Source: Paramacrobiotus metropolitanus
Lineage: Eukaryota; Tardigrada; Eutardigrada; Parachela; Macrobiotidae
Length of the DNA: 64,000 nt
Assembly (NCBI RefSeq): GCF_019649055.1
Contig: NW_026570275.1
Coordinates: forward strand, 186,001 to 250,000
Reading direction: 5' to 3'
Positions 12,767 through 23,515 of the stretch are shown in pieces (position 1 is the stretch's first letter; the number at the start of each line of letters is the position of its first letter). Below the pieces are notes generated by a model. The model searched no databases. It was not told where the DNA came from and saw only the letters and a list, made by a program, of their open reading frames with translations. The position numbers and the translations under genes are program-made.

Positions 12767-14307
12767 CTACTCATTAAAGACATCGTCGGCATTAAACCAG
12801 CACTGATACCATCCAGCATCATCCCGCCGAACGGCCGGAATCGTCAGCGCCACGTAGCACGTGCACTGAGCATCAGAGAGGTAGTCCACCGTGATGCCGT
12901 CCCTCCGCCGCACGATGTGCAAGCGGTCGAAGCCGCCCGCGGACAACACATCCTGCTCGTTAACCCAAAGGAATCGTTCCATCAGCCCGCCAATCACTGC
13001 GTCAAATTTCACCCAGCAGCGTAATTCCACGCTTTCGCCCACTTTGGCGGAGACATTGCGCAAGGGCGGAGCGAAGACTTCTTGAGCGGTCAACAGGGAA
13101 CTGACCAGGTAGCGCTGACTGACGTAACCGTCGTCGTCACCGTTGTACCACACACACTCGTACTGGCCGCCGTTGGCGTTGCTGAAATTCAGTAGGTGCA
13201 CATCGGCCGATGTTAAATTGTAGATCGTAGCACGGAATTCTCCCGCCACCGCACCGGATGGTAAGCATCCACACGTGGTGAGACGTCCTGGAACGACGGG
13301 ATGACTCCGACCCAGTTTGCTGTGTTCTACTCCGTTAAAGCGTATAGCAAACCGGTTGGTTTCTTTCGTTCTCGGTACAATACGATGGTCATGACACTTA
13401 AGCGTCATCGGCGATCTCTCGGGAGCTCTTATAACTATATTATTGTCCAACGAAAAAACCGGCGCTGTGGACGTTAGGGTTAGGTTGCCTAGATCCGCCG
13501 TTCCGTTCTGGTGTCTGGAGAACGCTTCATGCAGCTGTTGCAATACTACAAGTACAAACAAATAGATTCAATTTATTATCCAGATTTTTTTATTTACTAC
13601 CAATCAGAAATGATTAACCAAAACGTTTGTACTAAAAGTAGTTATCTTTCCTCTAAAATAGAGAAATTTGAAAACACATAAATTCAAGGAAACGGCGACT
13701 CGGTGCCTAAACATCTTAACAATAAAAAAAGTGCTTTTCAACTACGAAGATCGTTTTTACACCGGACATTTGCTTTTCTATGTCGATGCGTCGTCAGTGG
13801 TACAGGTCAGTGGCATTTGGGTAACCAATGCGCGTCGGGTAACGAAGAAAAGCATAAAAACTATCCAAGACTCAGCGAAAAAATTATCGTCCAATCGTAA
13901 GGCGAGTATGCTTCCGTGTCAAGAAAGAAACTGAACCACGAAGTGGAATTGCAAAATTCATTATGATATTATTGTAATGTTGTAAATCTGGTATTATGTC
14001 GAAAAAGTAATTTGAGTTCGGGGTGTAAATCTGGGTCGGTGGATGTACTTTTGGTACAAAACTCAGGATTTTCGTTGATCTGTGCACGAGACAACAACAA
14101 GTTTGGGTAATGGTTGCGCTTCGACGACGAAGCGCAACGGTGGCACGGACGGGTAAACTGGAAACCCATTCCAGAATTCTGGTTTATCTATCAAATCGTT
14201 TGCAGATTTTCGCGCCGTGACGACCTTGTTTTTTTACCCGACTGCCCTGCTGTTGTACTACACCAACACAAGGTCAAACTGACGGCCAGGCAGCAGCCCC
14301 ACCCCAT
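12767..14307 (-). CDS. Secreted two-Ig-domain protein, copy 1 (C-terminus shortened by a nonsense codon)
   Basis: Two exons on the minus strand, 14307-14238 and 13545-12767, joined in phase 1, give 282 residues. Exon 1 is almost entirely signal peptide (MGWGCCLAVSLTLCWCSTTA). Exon 2 holds two Ig-like domains: the first with TLKCHDHR and GGQYECVWYNG, the second with ESVELRCWVKF and RRDDAGWYQCWF, each an apparent Cys-Cys pair with the D-x-G-x-Y-x-C signature. NGT, NLT and NVS sites suggest N-glycosylation. Compared with the tandem copy at 15164-16446, a TGG codon has become TAG at 12767, removing the last strand (about ten residues) of the second Ig domain. The donor used by the paralogue is also destroyed here (GAAAGTAAGC became GAAAATCTGC). 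I used an upstream donor, gtaaaa, which keeps the phase. The role is unknown; adhesion or recognition is typical for such proteins. Confidence 0.7.
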
Positions 14308-14397
14308 GCTCCGACTTTGCTGTCACTGTAAAGTGTAGATATCTACCGAAATGCGTTGGGAAAGTAGCTGAAGTGGACCAATTAAGGCGTTTATTAT

Positions 14398-14497
14398 GCG
14401 GATAAGACATTGTCATGGCAACTGGCTCATAAAAACGGCAGTGTCGTCTCACAATGGTGGTTTTTCGCGTTGTGCACAATACTGCTGTACTCACATC
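14398..14497 (-). promoter_or_regulatory. Conserved upstream block of Ig gene copy 1
   Basis: This block, about 90-190 bp upstream of the ATG at 14307, is closely matched at 16536-16664 upstream of Ig copy 2. Shared words include ATTGTCATGRCAAC, GGCTCATARAAACGGCAG and GGTGGTTTTTCGCG. Its conservation could reflect promoter function or simply recent duplication. No defined factor site is claimed. Confidence 0.4.
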
Positions 14498-15163
14498 CTT
14501 CCTAATCCCCGCAACGCAGAACAACAGATTTCCAGGAGGTTATACACAGCTTACATAAAAAACTACTTTATGTGGACGTCCCGCCGAGTCCCTGGATATT
14601 GCTAGTATTTCCATGATGACACCAAATACCTGTGCCAGCAATCGCTCATTGCGAATGCTACGGACTACGGTCATCAACAGTCTAATACAGTCTGCAGCTG
14701 CCCTTGTAAGGCGTAAAATTTTCGTATGCAGTTACGTTTTTTTTTTGAGTGGTGGTTCTCCTTATGTGTCACAGCATGGACCACCCGACCATCGCTGTCT
14801 ATACCCTCTTAATTGTTATTCACAACTCGGGGCAAGTAACATGCTGTTTTCTGTAGCAAACCAAACCACCTTGAACGTTTTTCGTTATCTGCAGCACAAG
14901 AAAAAACAATTAAAGCATACCCAATTTAATGTCACCAAGTCACCATGTCACCAGCAGCTAAGTCAGTTAAACAGTTAAAACCAGCACTAACAACGGGATG
15001 CCTCCACAAGAACAAATCAGTGCAAGCGGCACCCCAGAAACACGTTAATACTAAATACAACGGCATATCTTTGGCGAATAAATCATCTTTTCCAAAACTG
15101 CTTGATCATGCGGTTTGCCACTCCTTCAAATTTGTTGGCCAACAGTAGCAGACCAACCCACTG
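14498..15163. other. Gap between the two Ig genes, nothing recognised
   Basis: About 670 bp of spacer holding no supported gene. A 121-codon plus-strand frame at 14613-14978 lacks any recognisable domain. Confidence 0.45.
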
Positions 15164-16446
15164 TCACGTCACCGTAAGAAACGCGCTTTGCACCAGCCAC
15201 TCATCAAAGATATCATCTGCTTTAAACCAACATTGATACGATCCGGCATCATCCCGCCGAACGGCCGGAATCTTCAGTGCTACGTAGCAGGTGCAATTAG
15301 CGTCAGATTTGTAATGCACGGAGATGCCGTCCCGTCGGCGCACGATGTGTTGCAGCTGCTCGAAGCCGCTCGCGGACAACACGTCCTTCTCACTGATCCA
15401 CAGGAATCGTCCCATCATCCCACCCATCATGGCGTCGAATTTTACCCAGCAGCGTAACTCCACGCTTTCGCCTACCTTGGCCGAGATGTTACGCAGCGGC
15501 GGAGTGAAGACCTCTTGAGCAGTCAACAGGGAACTGACCAGGTAGCGCTGACTAACGTAACCAGCGTCGCCCCCGTTGTACCACACACACTCGTACTGGC
15601 CGCCGTTGGCGTTGCTGAAATTCAGTAGGTGCACATCGGCCGACGTTAAATTGTAAATGGTGGCATGGTAAGCTCCAACAGCCGCATCGGGTGGCAAGCA
15701 CCCACATGTGGTCATGGGTAGTGGAACCATGGGCTGACTGGGGCCGAACTCACCGTGTTCTACTCCGTTGAATCGTACAGCAAACCGGTTGGTTCCCTCC
15801 GTTTTCGGTACAATACGATGGTCACGACACTTTAGCGTTATCGCCGTTCTTTCGGCAGCTCTTATTACTACGTTATTGTCCAGCGAATACACCGGAGCTG
15901 GGGTCGTTATGGTTAGGTTGCCCAGATGCACCGTGCCGTTTTGGTGTTTGGCGAATGCTTGATGCAGCTGCTGCATTACTACAAACACAAGTTTCAGGTT
16001 ATTGTCCAGATTTCTGATTATATACTATTATACTTATGACACTCACCAAAACAGAAAATGTTTTTAACTATGAAGAGCGTTATTTAATCTCGAACATTCG
16101 CTTTACTGTGTTCAAGCGCCGTCAGAGTAAATTTCGAATAAAACGGAACGAGTTAGAAAAACATAGAAGTCGATGGAAATGTTCCCAAAGAGGTGTTAAT
16201 GTAATTGTTATGTGGGCACAATTTTTGACAGGGACTCTAGTGGTGAATCTTACAAAAATCGCAACCCCTACAAGCTAAAGGTCACAGGCTAGTCGAGATG
16301 TAATAGTTACGGACAGCTTTGCAGTCTGCTCTAGTGTAGCGAAAGATTTGCTTACTTTCTCTTCGATGGAGACCTTTTGTTACCGAGCAGCCTGTTGTAT
16401 ACCAGCACAAGGCCAAACTGACGGTCAGGTAGCAGCCGCACCCCAT
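15164..16446 (-). CDS. Secreted two-Ig-domain protein, copy 2
   Basis: Minus-strand exons 16446-16356 and 15978-15164, phase 1, encode 301 residues. Exon 1 gives a signal peptide (MGCGCYLTVSLALCWYTTGC) and ends at a good donor, gtaagc. Exon 2 starts after tttgtag. The two Ig-like domains contain TLKCRDHR with GGQYECVWYNG, and ESVELRCWVKF with RRDDAGSYQCWF. The chain ends in EWLVQSAFLTVT, a complete final strand, and stops at TGA 15164. Copy 1 is very similar throughout, including the intron position. This copy looks intact and serves as the reference for the damage in copy 1 and for the orphan exon at 60.7 kb. Ligand and function are unknown. Confidence 0.8.
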
Positions 16447-17165
16447 TTTCCGATTTTGCTACCACTGTACACAGCTACGGAAATCCGTTGCTTTGGGATG
16501 GTGTCAGAAGCGGGCCGATTAAGACATTTTCCCTTCGGATAGAATATTGTCATGACAACCATTGAATTTATGTATGCGGTGCATTGCTACACGGGCTCAT
16601 AGAAACGGCAGGGTCGTCTCCACAGTGGTGGTTTTTCGCGGTGTGCACAATACTAGGTACTCAAATATACTTCCTAGTTCATATAACGCAAAACAACCGA
16701 TACCATCTGCAAGATTGCAATAGTTATATGAAGATATTGAAGTTTCATTCCGTCTCAGAAACGGCAACGCTATTGGCTGATTCGCTTGCAGCGAGCGTGT
16801 GAAATGTGTTCGGGCTGTGTACCCACTTATGCAGACGATTACAGTACAAATATAGTAAGTTATCTAAATATCATACCTGTAAAGCACCACATGCGTTCGC
16901 TAATCGCGACTCTAGATCTAATGTTTATGAAAATTTACTAAGTAATTGCGGTGATCGGTGATTGAGCAAGCGGAGTTACTGGATACCAAATTTTTAAATT
17001 CTGCTTTTGGTCGGCGAAGTCAGTACGTATACCCGATGCTACGCCGGACAATAGAAAAATTCGAAAAGCAGTCAGATCGAGCTCAGCTAACAAGCTAGCA
17101 GTCGCCAACAAGGGCGGTTGTTCATACGGCATTTTTAACCAGCCGGGAGTCGGAATATACATGTA
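16320..17165. repeat. Segment duplicated at 60.65-61.56 kb (copy 1)
   Basis: The first exon and upstream region of Ig copy 2, plus flanking DNA to about 17165, recur around 60650-61560 in the same order and orientation. Anchors are the 91-nt exon (16356-16446 versus 60693-60783), the upstream block (near 16540 versus 60870) and a motif with GCAGTCGCCAAC and AGCCGGGAG (near 17098 versus 61457). Anchor spacings are about 700 and 730 bp. Similarity between anchors is patchy. Confidence 0.6.
16536..16664 (-). promoter_or_regulatory. Conserved upstream block of Ig gene copy 2
   Basis: Counterpart of 14398-14497, lying about 90-220 bp upstream of the ATG at 16446. It contains an extra stretch of about 30 bp (after CATGACAACC) missing from copy 1 but present in diverged form upstream of the orphan exon near 60890. 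Confidence 0.4.
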
Positions 17166-17294
17166 GTGACTTCAACTTCAAGGGTGACCTTTGGATATAT
17201 ACAGATACCAAGCAGTGAATCAGTGACACACCCCGTTTGTGTACAGTAGTATATCATCCATTATTTCACAATTTGCGCAGACACACGCTGTCGC

Positions 17295-20200
17295 TTAGAC
17301 AGCAACACGCTTTACACAGATAAAGTCCAGCTTATCCAAGCAATCAGACTCCTGAGATTCCTCGATGTTCTCAGGTGTAATCGTATTGCAGCTGGCTACG
17401 TAGACCCTGGTGCTGCTCGGCAGGGCGTTGGCTAAGGCGAACTGCGCTTGAAAAAACACAGTAACGCCTTCCTCGGGATCGGGCGCTAACCTGGCGCCAT
17501 TTTGCCGACAAAACAGATTGGCATTGGCGAACGGTTTCCTGCAAAATATACCCTGATGAGCGTACCGCATTTTTGTACCGCAAGCAAAATCATACTTCAA
17601 CAGTACCTCGTTGTGCCGTTGGACAGAAAGGAGAAAAAGTAGCAGAATTTCTTGTAGGCCGCCCAGCCCTCGGTCGAAGGACAAGATTTACCTGGAAAGA
17701 TACTTCACTTTTGAACACATCTTCGACTGTCGCCAGTGACCTTTACGAGTTTATCGTGTATTCGCAAAAAACGCTAGGATTTGCGTCGATGCGAGCGATC
17801 TGCACCTTTGTTTTCCGGGTAGGCCAGCTTGATCTTCTCCACATCGGTCTCGCTGAGCGCTTCGCGTTGTCCCATGACATCGGCGCCGGGCAGACGCGAG
17901 GCATTTTGTCGCGGTCGGATGGTCCACTCCTCCGGGTCGATGGCGAAATCGTACATCCCATAATGCAGTACAGAAGCAAAATCGTACGGTCGACCAAATG
18001 CCGTGATATCCTTGTCTGCGTAGCTGCGAAACTGGCTCCGATCGACTGCAACAGAAAGTATTGGTTGCTTCCTATCGTAACGAAAAACATACTATAATAT
18101 GAAGGTACTCGTAGCTTGTATGAAGCAAGAAACCTTCAAAAAGCTGTTCAATTTAATTCCGTAAATTCAAATACGTGTTCGAACGATATATTTTTACAGG
18201 AAGCCCAGGTTCCCGCTCAAATCCGACTAGCTATACGTTTGCAGCTGATGATGTGGTCTGGTATTGGAGACACATCTCACTGTATCCCTCCCGACCTGCT
18301 TTTTCTTACTTTGGCGGATATTGCTCCAGTTTATTTCCACGTAATTGTCTCTGTCTGTACGAGCTTGTTCATGGTAAAATCCTGAGAGGTGAAAACAGTC
18401 GGGTCACCCATCTAGAGAGGTGCTTCAACAAATATAATTTTACCGGTGGTATGCATTAGCTCGTGCTGTACAACGCCCTTTTTCATGCAACCTGCAAATA
18501 AAACCGTCTCGGTAATGTGTAACCGAATCGTATGGCAAAGTACTGTACCTGGTACGTGAAGAGACATGACTTGTTTTTCTCCCAAGTGGCCGATATATGA
18601 GGAGCATCTGTAAAGACATTTATTTATTTCAGAATTAAAAGCACGGCTGCCCCTACACACCACTGATTACTTAGAGTCTACAGTTACAGAGGTATATTTT
18701 GCTACAGCATTTTTGATCTGGCAAACTTTATTGGTGCTTACCCAAAGCCGGGTCCGATGTACACATAATCCTTGTCCTCATCCTTTCGTGGACGAAATTT
18801 GATGGGCGTCTTCGACATAAAATCCTCCATGGCGTCGCGAATGAGCGCTTTGTCGCGTGGACCTAAAATGTACATTATGTTGTACAATCTTGTATAAAGG
18901 TTCCGATGCTATCGAGCATTACGAAATGTGTTCGACATAACGTATGGGATGGTTGCATCCCGCCATTTCAGCTCCTCGCTCGTGACGAAGTTTTTTCCCA
19001 TATCCTGCAACAAAACACGACAAATATATAAATAACTGCAAAAATTATTTTAGAAATATCAGCGTAATAATGTTTACATTAACGTTTACGGGCGCATCAA
19101 CAGGGACGCCCAGCACATCGCCCTCAAATAACTGGGACGACGACAACATTTGTCCAGCCGATCCTGCACAAAATTAAGTCTTATTATTGTCAATTAAAAT
19201 ACGTGCATTTTACATAATCATCTGCAATGCTGCTAAGCTATAACAAAGATTCATGAAAATTAAAAAATAAAGCAAACAGAACCATTAAGTAAATACCGGT
19301 AATACTATACTAATGTACAGTGTTATCTACGGCGCAGCACTAATGTACAGTGCTGCGCCGTATCCCACACGGTGCGCGACCTGCCGCGAGAGATTCCCTT
19401 CAAAAAGTGCTGCAGCAAGTAGCGATCAAGAACGATAGCCCGTCCTGGCTGAAGCTGTTTGCCTTCGCATCAACAGCGCTTCGACTCCCAGCCAAGACGA
19501 AATCAGAGCGCTCCTGCACGTTGGCCACTGCAGTGAAGAAGAACCTGGACTTGTTCGACCGCGATATCGAGATTCCTGCAACACAGCCCACTAAAGCCAG
19601 GAGGAAACGAACCACTGATGAAGATATTGTTCGTCGTGTAGGCGAAAAGATTGACGACGGTTCCGTTTCCGGGGCGATGCGCATTGTTTTGTCCACAGAC
19701 TCTGTTGCAGACACCACTTGCGATACTCTAAAGGAACTTAGAACGAAGCATCCCGTGTGTGCGCCTCCACCCGTGACGCTTACCAATGCTGATACACCCG
19801 CAGCGCCCCCAGTAACTGCCGCAGATGTATTTGCAGCTATTCGCAGCTTTCCACGAGGATCTGCTGCTGGGCCAGATGGGTTGCGTCCCCAACACCTAAT
19901 CGACATTTTAGGAGGAAAAATGGACGATCACAGTGGACCGTTTTGCGAATCCCTGGCAGCCGTCCTCAATCTTGCCTTGAACGATAAAGTGCCAGCTGAC
20001 ATCCGTCCTGCTTTTTTCGGTGGAAAGCTGCTAGCCTTGCGGAAAAAAGACGGCGGCCTACGCCCCATCGCGGTCGGAATGACATTGCGCCGTGTCATTG
20101 CCAAGATCATTTGCAGCAAAGTCGCGGAACGGGCAGTCACTGTCCTATCCCCAACACAACTCGGCTTTAATGTGCGTGGCGGAGCTGAAGCCATTGTTCA

Positions 20201-22397
20201 CGGTTCCAGACACTTCCTTAGCGGTAATCCTGATATCACGAAAGCCATCGTAAAAGTGGATTTTCGAAATGCGTTCAATTTGGTCTCGCGTGAAGTAGTG
20301 CTCAGTGCAGTGCGGTCATACTTCCCGGAATACCTTGTCTTTTTTCAGTCAGCTTATGGACACCATTCATCACTGTTCATCGACGACCACGTTCTATCAT
20401 CCGAATCCGGTGTACAGCAGGGGGATCCATTGGGCCCGCTACTATTTTGCCTCGCACTGCAATCAGTTATTGCCTCCCTGGATACCGATCTAAACGCTTG
20501 GTACCTGGACGATGGGACGTTGGGCGGGCTTCCAAGTAGTGTACTGGAAAATTTCGATCGGGTCATCGAAAGAGCACGGGCGATTGGGCTGGAAATTAAC
20601 GTCGGAAAGTGCGAACTATACGTTGCAGGCGGTTCTGAGAGTACACAACAAGAGGCAATTACCAGTTTTCTTTCAAGGCATCCCGGAATTCGCGTCATGT
20701 GCAGCACTAATCTAACACTCCTGGGAGCCCCTGTGCTGGACGACGCGATTGCCCCTGTATTTGCCGAGAAAGCGAAGTCACTGACCGCGGTATGCGAAAG
20801 AATGAAACTGCTTCCCCGTCACCACGCCTTATTCCTTTTAAGGCACTGTCTCGGAGCACCGAAAATCATTTACATGTTGCGGTGTTGCAACGCCTGGAAA
20901 TATCCTGAGCAATTATACCGAATCGATGAAGTACTGCGATCTTGTTCCAGCTTCTGTGTAATGTCCGGGTAAATCACGACGATTATCCCAGTTGGCGACA
21001 AGCAAGTCTCCCGGTTAGCAGAGGAGGCATCGGTCTACGTCGATCGGAGGAATTAGCACTCCCAGCCTTCCTGGCTTCGATTCACTCCGTCGGCGACCTG
21101 GTGTCTTTGTTGCTTCCCAGTCAAGAGACTTTGGACGTCACCGTTGCGCTAGAAATGTGGAAGGCAAAAGCCCATTTAACAGAACTGCCCGCTCCAGAAT
21201 TCTGGAATTCTCAGAAGGCATGGGATTTGCCATTGTGCAATGTATCTCTGGCTGCCCTGCTAGAAGTATACCGGGATGATGAAGTCAATAAAGCGCGTCT
21301 GCTCGTCCAGTCAAAACCAGAAGCCGGCATTTGGCTCAACGCGTTGCCTTCCGCCCACATTGGTAATCTGCTCGACGACGACACTCTGAAAATCTCAGTA
21401 GGCCTTAGACTCGGCGCCAGGATTTGTGAACCTCACAACTGCACGAAATGTTCAAAGCCGGTCGATGGATACGCTCATCACGGTCTTTCCTGCACTTTCT
21501 CCGCCGGCAGACACCCAAGACATGGTGGCCTTGACAGCATCGTATGTCGGGCTTTTGTATCAGCCGGAATCCCAGCTAAACTCGAACCCCGAGGCACTTC
21601 CCACACCAGTGAACGACGCCCCGATGGCTGCACAACGTTTGCTTGGCAGCGAGGAATGTGCTTGGCATGGGATGTCACCTGCGTGGATACCGTTGCCGCT
21701 TCCCACATCAAATCTACTTCGGCAATTGCGGGATCGGCCGCTTTGCAGGCTGAAGAGAAGAAGTCTAGGTTTTATTCGTATTTAAACGGCCGGTATATTT
21801 TCACACCTATCGCTTTTGAAACAATGGGACCGTGGGGACCAGCGGCCATTGCCATTATAAAAGAACTGGGGAAGAGATTACGTTCTCATTCAGGAGAAGC
21901 CCGCTCGCACGAATTTCTTCGACAACGTCTGTCTATAGAGATACAGCGTGGTAACGCGGTTTCTGTTTTGGGCACGGTGGAGAAAGCGGAAATGTTTAAC
22001 GAGTTGTTGTTTCTGTAACTGCTTCTTTAACACGTGTTTAAGTGACAGTGTTATTGCAATACTACTAACGCGTGTCGTTCCCGGCCAATTCCACAACTTG
22101 TGGATCCAGGACGAGAGGCATCGGTACAGATGGCGTGGTTGTCGTTGTTGTCGTGGCACGCTTGGTTGTTTCCTCTGGCTCGTCGTTACACACGATATTC
22201 GCGCATTTGGGATACGTTTTTGCGTCATCTTCGTTCAGCGCACAGCAGAATTCTATCAACCAAGAAAACGAAAACTAGAATGACGCAACAACGGTAAGTA
22301 TTGAATAAGGGTTCAGCCTGCCTTCCGGAGCCATTAACCCAGGACTAGAAAAGGAAACGCAGCAGCATAATATCAGGAATGATAGTTGAGGCCACAT
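17295..22397 (-). CDS. Secreted astacin metalloprotease with C-terminal C-type-lectin-like domain
   Basis: Eleven minus-strand exons: 22397-22322, 22252-22070, 19163-19078, 19004-18923, 18862-18742, 18607-18549, 18491-18444, 18381-18310, 18045-17806, 17691-17607 and 17538-17295, in all 1296 nt, 431 residues. Order of parts: signal peptide (MWPQLSFLILCCCVSFS); CC-x12-C-x4-C module (from residue 28) and Thr-rich linker; propeptide with FEGD switch; astacin domain starting KWRDATIPYV; CSSYIG; zinc site HELMHTTG joined across an intron to FYHEQARTDRD; SVLHYG in place of the usual Met-turn SxMHY; then a lectin-like domain (EGWAAYKKFCYFFSF, FCRQNGARLA, VYVASCNTIT, LDFICVKR). Exon 1 best ends at a GC donor (AAG|GCAGGC), the weakest junction. 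The third intron end lies 25 bp from a retroelement. It is probably a secreted endopeptidase; substrate unknown. Confidence 0.85.
19317..19326. repeat. Candidate target-site duplication, left copy
   Basis: ACAGTGTTAT at 19317-19326 recurs at 22045-22054, flanking the retroelement coding region. Ten matching bases at the two plausible ends of the insertion suggest a target-site duplication, although the element end is not independently known. Confidence 0.5.
19328..19362. repeat. Perfect 14-bp inverted repeat at the retroelement 5' junction
   Basis: Arms 19328-19341 and 19349-19362 are exact reverse complements (TACGGCGCAGCACT on the left) around a 7-base loop. In addition, the 14 bp ACTAATGTACAGTG occurs both at 19309-19322 and at 19339-19352. 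The junction thus holds an inverted copy of the element's first bases and a second copy of flanking target sequence. Confidence 0.8.
19350..20972 (+). pseudogene. Retroelement reverse transcriptase, N-terminal part (frameshifted copy)
   Basis: This frame of 540 codons is open from the 5' junction; the first codon is not a natural start. From about residue 165 it carries reverse transcriptase motifs: SAAGPDGLRP, LRPIAVGMTLRR, VKVDFRNAFN (motif A, first catalytic Asp, about residue 303), SGVQQGDPLGPLLF (motif B) and WYLDDGTLGG (motif C, YLDD rather than the common YADD, about residue 384). It stops at 20970. Family-like sequence continues in another frame overlapping by 31 nt, so the original single reading frame has been broken near 20942-20960. 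Enzymatically this would make DNA from element RNA at a nicked target. This copy is probably inactive. Confidence 0.75.
20942..22018 (+). pseudogene. Retroelement C-terminal part: zinc-knuckle-like and RPD/WDVT endonuclease-like domain
   Basis: A frame of 358 codons continuing the reverse transcriptase of the upstream frame. Early residues (LPVSRGGIGLR) fit the thumb region. At about residue 160 a Cys/His cluster (CEPHNCTKCSKP, then HHGLSC) resembles the CCHC finger that precedes the restriction-like endonuclease in R2-type elements. At about residues 224-247, RRPDG and then WDVTCVD give a PD...D-x-T arrangement typical of PD-(D/E)xK nucleases. FETMGPWGPAAIAIIKELGKR and RLSIEIQRGNA follow. 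I infer an RLE-type endonuclease; family placement would need a tree. The stop is just before the candidate target duplication. Confidence 0.65.
22045..22054. repeat. Candidate target-site duplication, right copy
   Basis: Second copy of ACAGTGTTAT (see 19317-19326). It ends only 15 bp from the astacin exon boundary at 22070. Confidence 0.5.
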
Positions 22398-22950
22398 AGC
22401 ACGTTGCGTATGTCAGCTGTTATTACTATAAAAATTCAGATTTTGCAAAATGGAAAAAAAACATATTAGCTTAAACACCCGTTTGCCAGTTAGACGATAA
22501 AAAATGCATTCATTTGATCACGCACGGTTCATTTGCCCTCGAGGCGAAAGACGATACACAGCTATGAATCAGAAAAATACCTGCGGGCTGCGGCTGTAGT
22601 CGTCCGACCGCGTGGACTTCCCGGCAGCGCGATCATGGCCCACTTTAAGGTCTAGTATCACGTGTCCGTTGTCGCAGCCATCGAATTGCTTTGCTTTCGG
22701 CTGAATGGTTTTTTGCGTAGGGAGATTGTATCGTTATTTCAGAAACAAAGTTTTTAAGTAATAACTGTTACTCGTATGATCGTATCATCTCCAGCATGTT
22801 CCGGTAAGTAATCCCATCACCCATGCAAAAGATCGAACTCAACGAACCTATTGTCCGACTGACATTGTTGATTAAGTGATTCGGCATACACCAGTAATAT
22901 CGATCGGCAGTCAGATTTAGGAACGCCTGCAAATCTTTGGAAACGAAACG
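22398..22950. other. Upstream region of the astacin-lectin gene, no gene
   Basis: Between the ATG at 22397 and the target duplication of the Gypsy element. It presumably contains the promoter of the minus-strand astacin-lectin gene, but I see no clear core element. Confidence 0.4.
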
Positions 22951-22955
22951 GTTAT

Positions 22956-23106
22956 TGTAGTGTATGATGTTGCTAAGTGCAAAAGGTCATGAGTTGTGGT
23001 GTGCGTTAATACTGATGATTTAGTACGATTACCAGCTGGGTACGAGAATCTGAGACTTTGTGCTATTACTCTATTATTCATATTAAAGCGTATTACATAT
23101 ACGACA
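22956..23106 (+). repeat. Left LTR (151 bp)
   Basis: Begins TGTAGTGTATGATG and ends ACATATACGACA. It is identical to 27212-27362. Confidence 0.95.
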
Positions 23107-23107
23107 T

Positions 23108-23121
23108 TGGCGTGAAGGCGG
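23108..23121 (+). other. Primer-binding-site candidate
   Basis: TGGCGTGAAGGCGG begins one base after the left LTR. It starts with TGG, as expected for pairing with a tRNA 3'-CCA end. I could not assign the tRNA. Confidence 0.6.
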
Positions 23122-23139
23122 TATTACTCAAGCGAGTGT

Positions 23140-23415
23140 ATGCCCGGATCGGTCGATACATCCACGTCGACTTCTGATACTTCCCCAGCGTCTTCTCCAA
23201 TGACTGCCGCGGAAGAAAAAGACCAGAACTTGATTCGTTTTCACCCGGATCAGGTTGAATGGACATCATGGAAGTCCCTCCATAAAACCTACCTGTCCCT
23301 CACAGAGACTACAACTGCGAAGCAAAAGAAGTTGATGATTAAAATCCTGGAATTGCGCGCCTTCGAGGATGTTGTCAGTGCTCGCCGACCGAAAGATCCG
23401 ACCAAATTTTCGTAG
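23140..23415 (+). pseudogene. gag N-terminal fragment of the Gypsy element
   Basis: A frame of 91 codons begins with ATG 33 bp after the left LTR and ends at TAG 23413-23415. It contains a Ser/Thr-rich start and WTSWKSLHKTYLSL, in the place where Gypsy Gag proteins have their N-terminal structural region. Downstream of the stop, Gag-like content resumes in a different frame before 23516, with further stops between. The gag gene is therefore interrupted by at least one stop and a frame change within about 100 bp. Either this copy cannot make full Gag, or the stretch has sequence errors. Confidence 0.7.
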
Positions 23416-23515
23416 AATGAGCTGCTGAAGAAATTCGACGACATATTATTAAGGTGACCTATCGGACAACAGAATGGGCATCATTTTTCAGAACACGTCA
23501 GCAGTCTAGCCAGTC

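Larger units (their letters stand above)
19327..22044 (+). mobile_element. 5'-truncated non-LTR retroelement with endonuclease-like C-terminus
   Basis: An insertion of about 2.7 kb in an intron of the astacin-lectin gene, in the opposite orientation to it. It contains a reverse transcriptase frame (19350-20972) and an overlapping downstream frame (20942-22018), bounded by a candidate 10-bp target duplication. There is no poly(A) tail; the right end follows the stop codon by about 25 bp. No LTRs and no integrase are present. The left end starts inside the conserved part of the protein, so the copy looks 5'-truncated, as is usual for target-primed insertion. Confidence 0.7.

Noticed and set aside
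22311-22330. GGTAAGTATT near 22290 as a plus-strand splice donor
   Set aside because: It lies in the first intron of the minus-strand astacin gene; there is no plus-strand coding exon before it.
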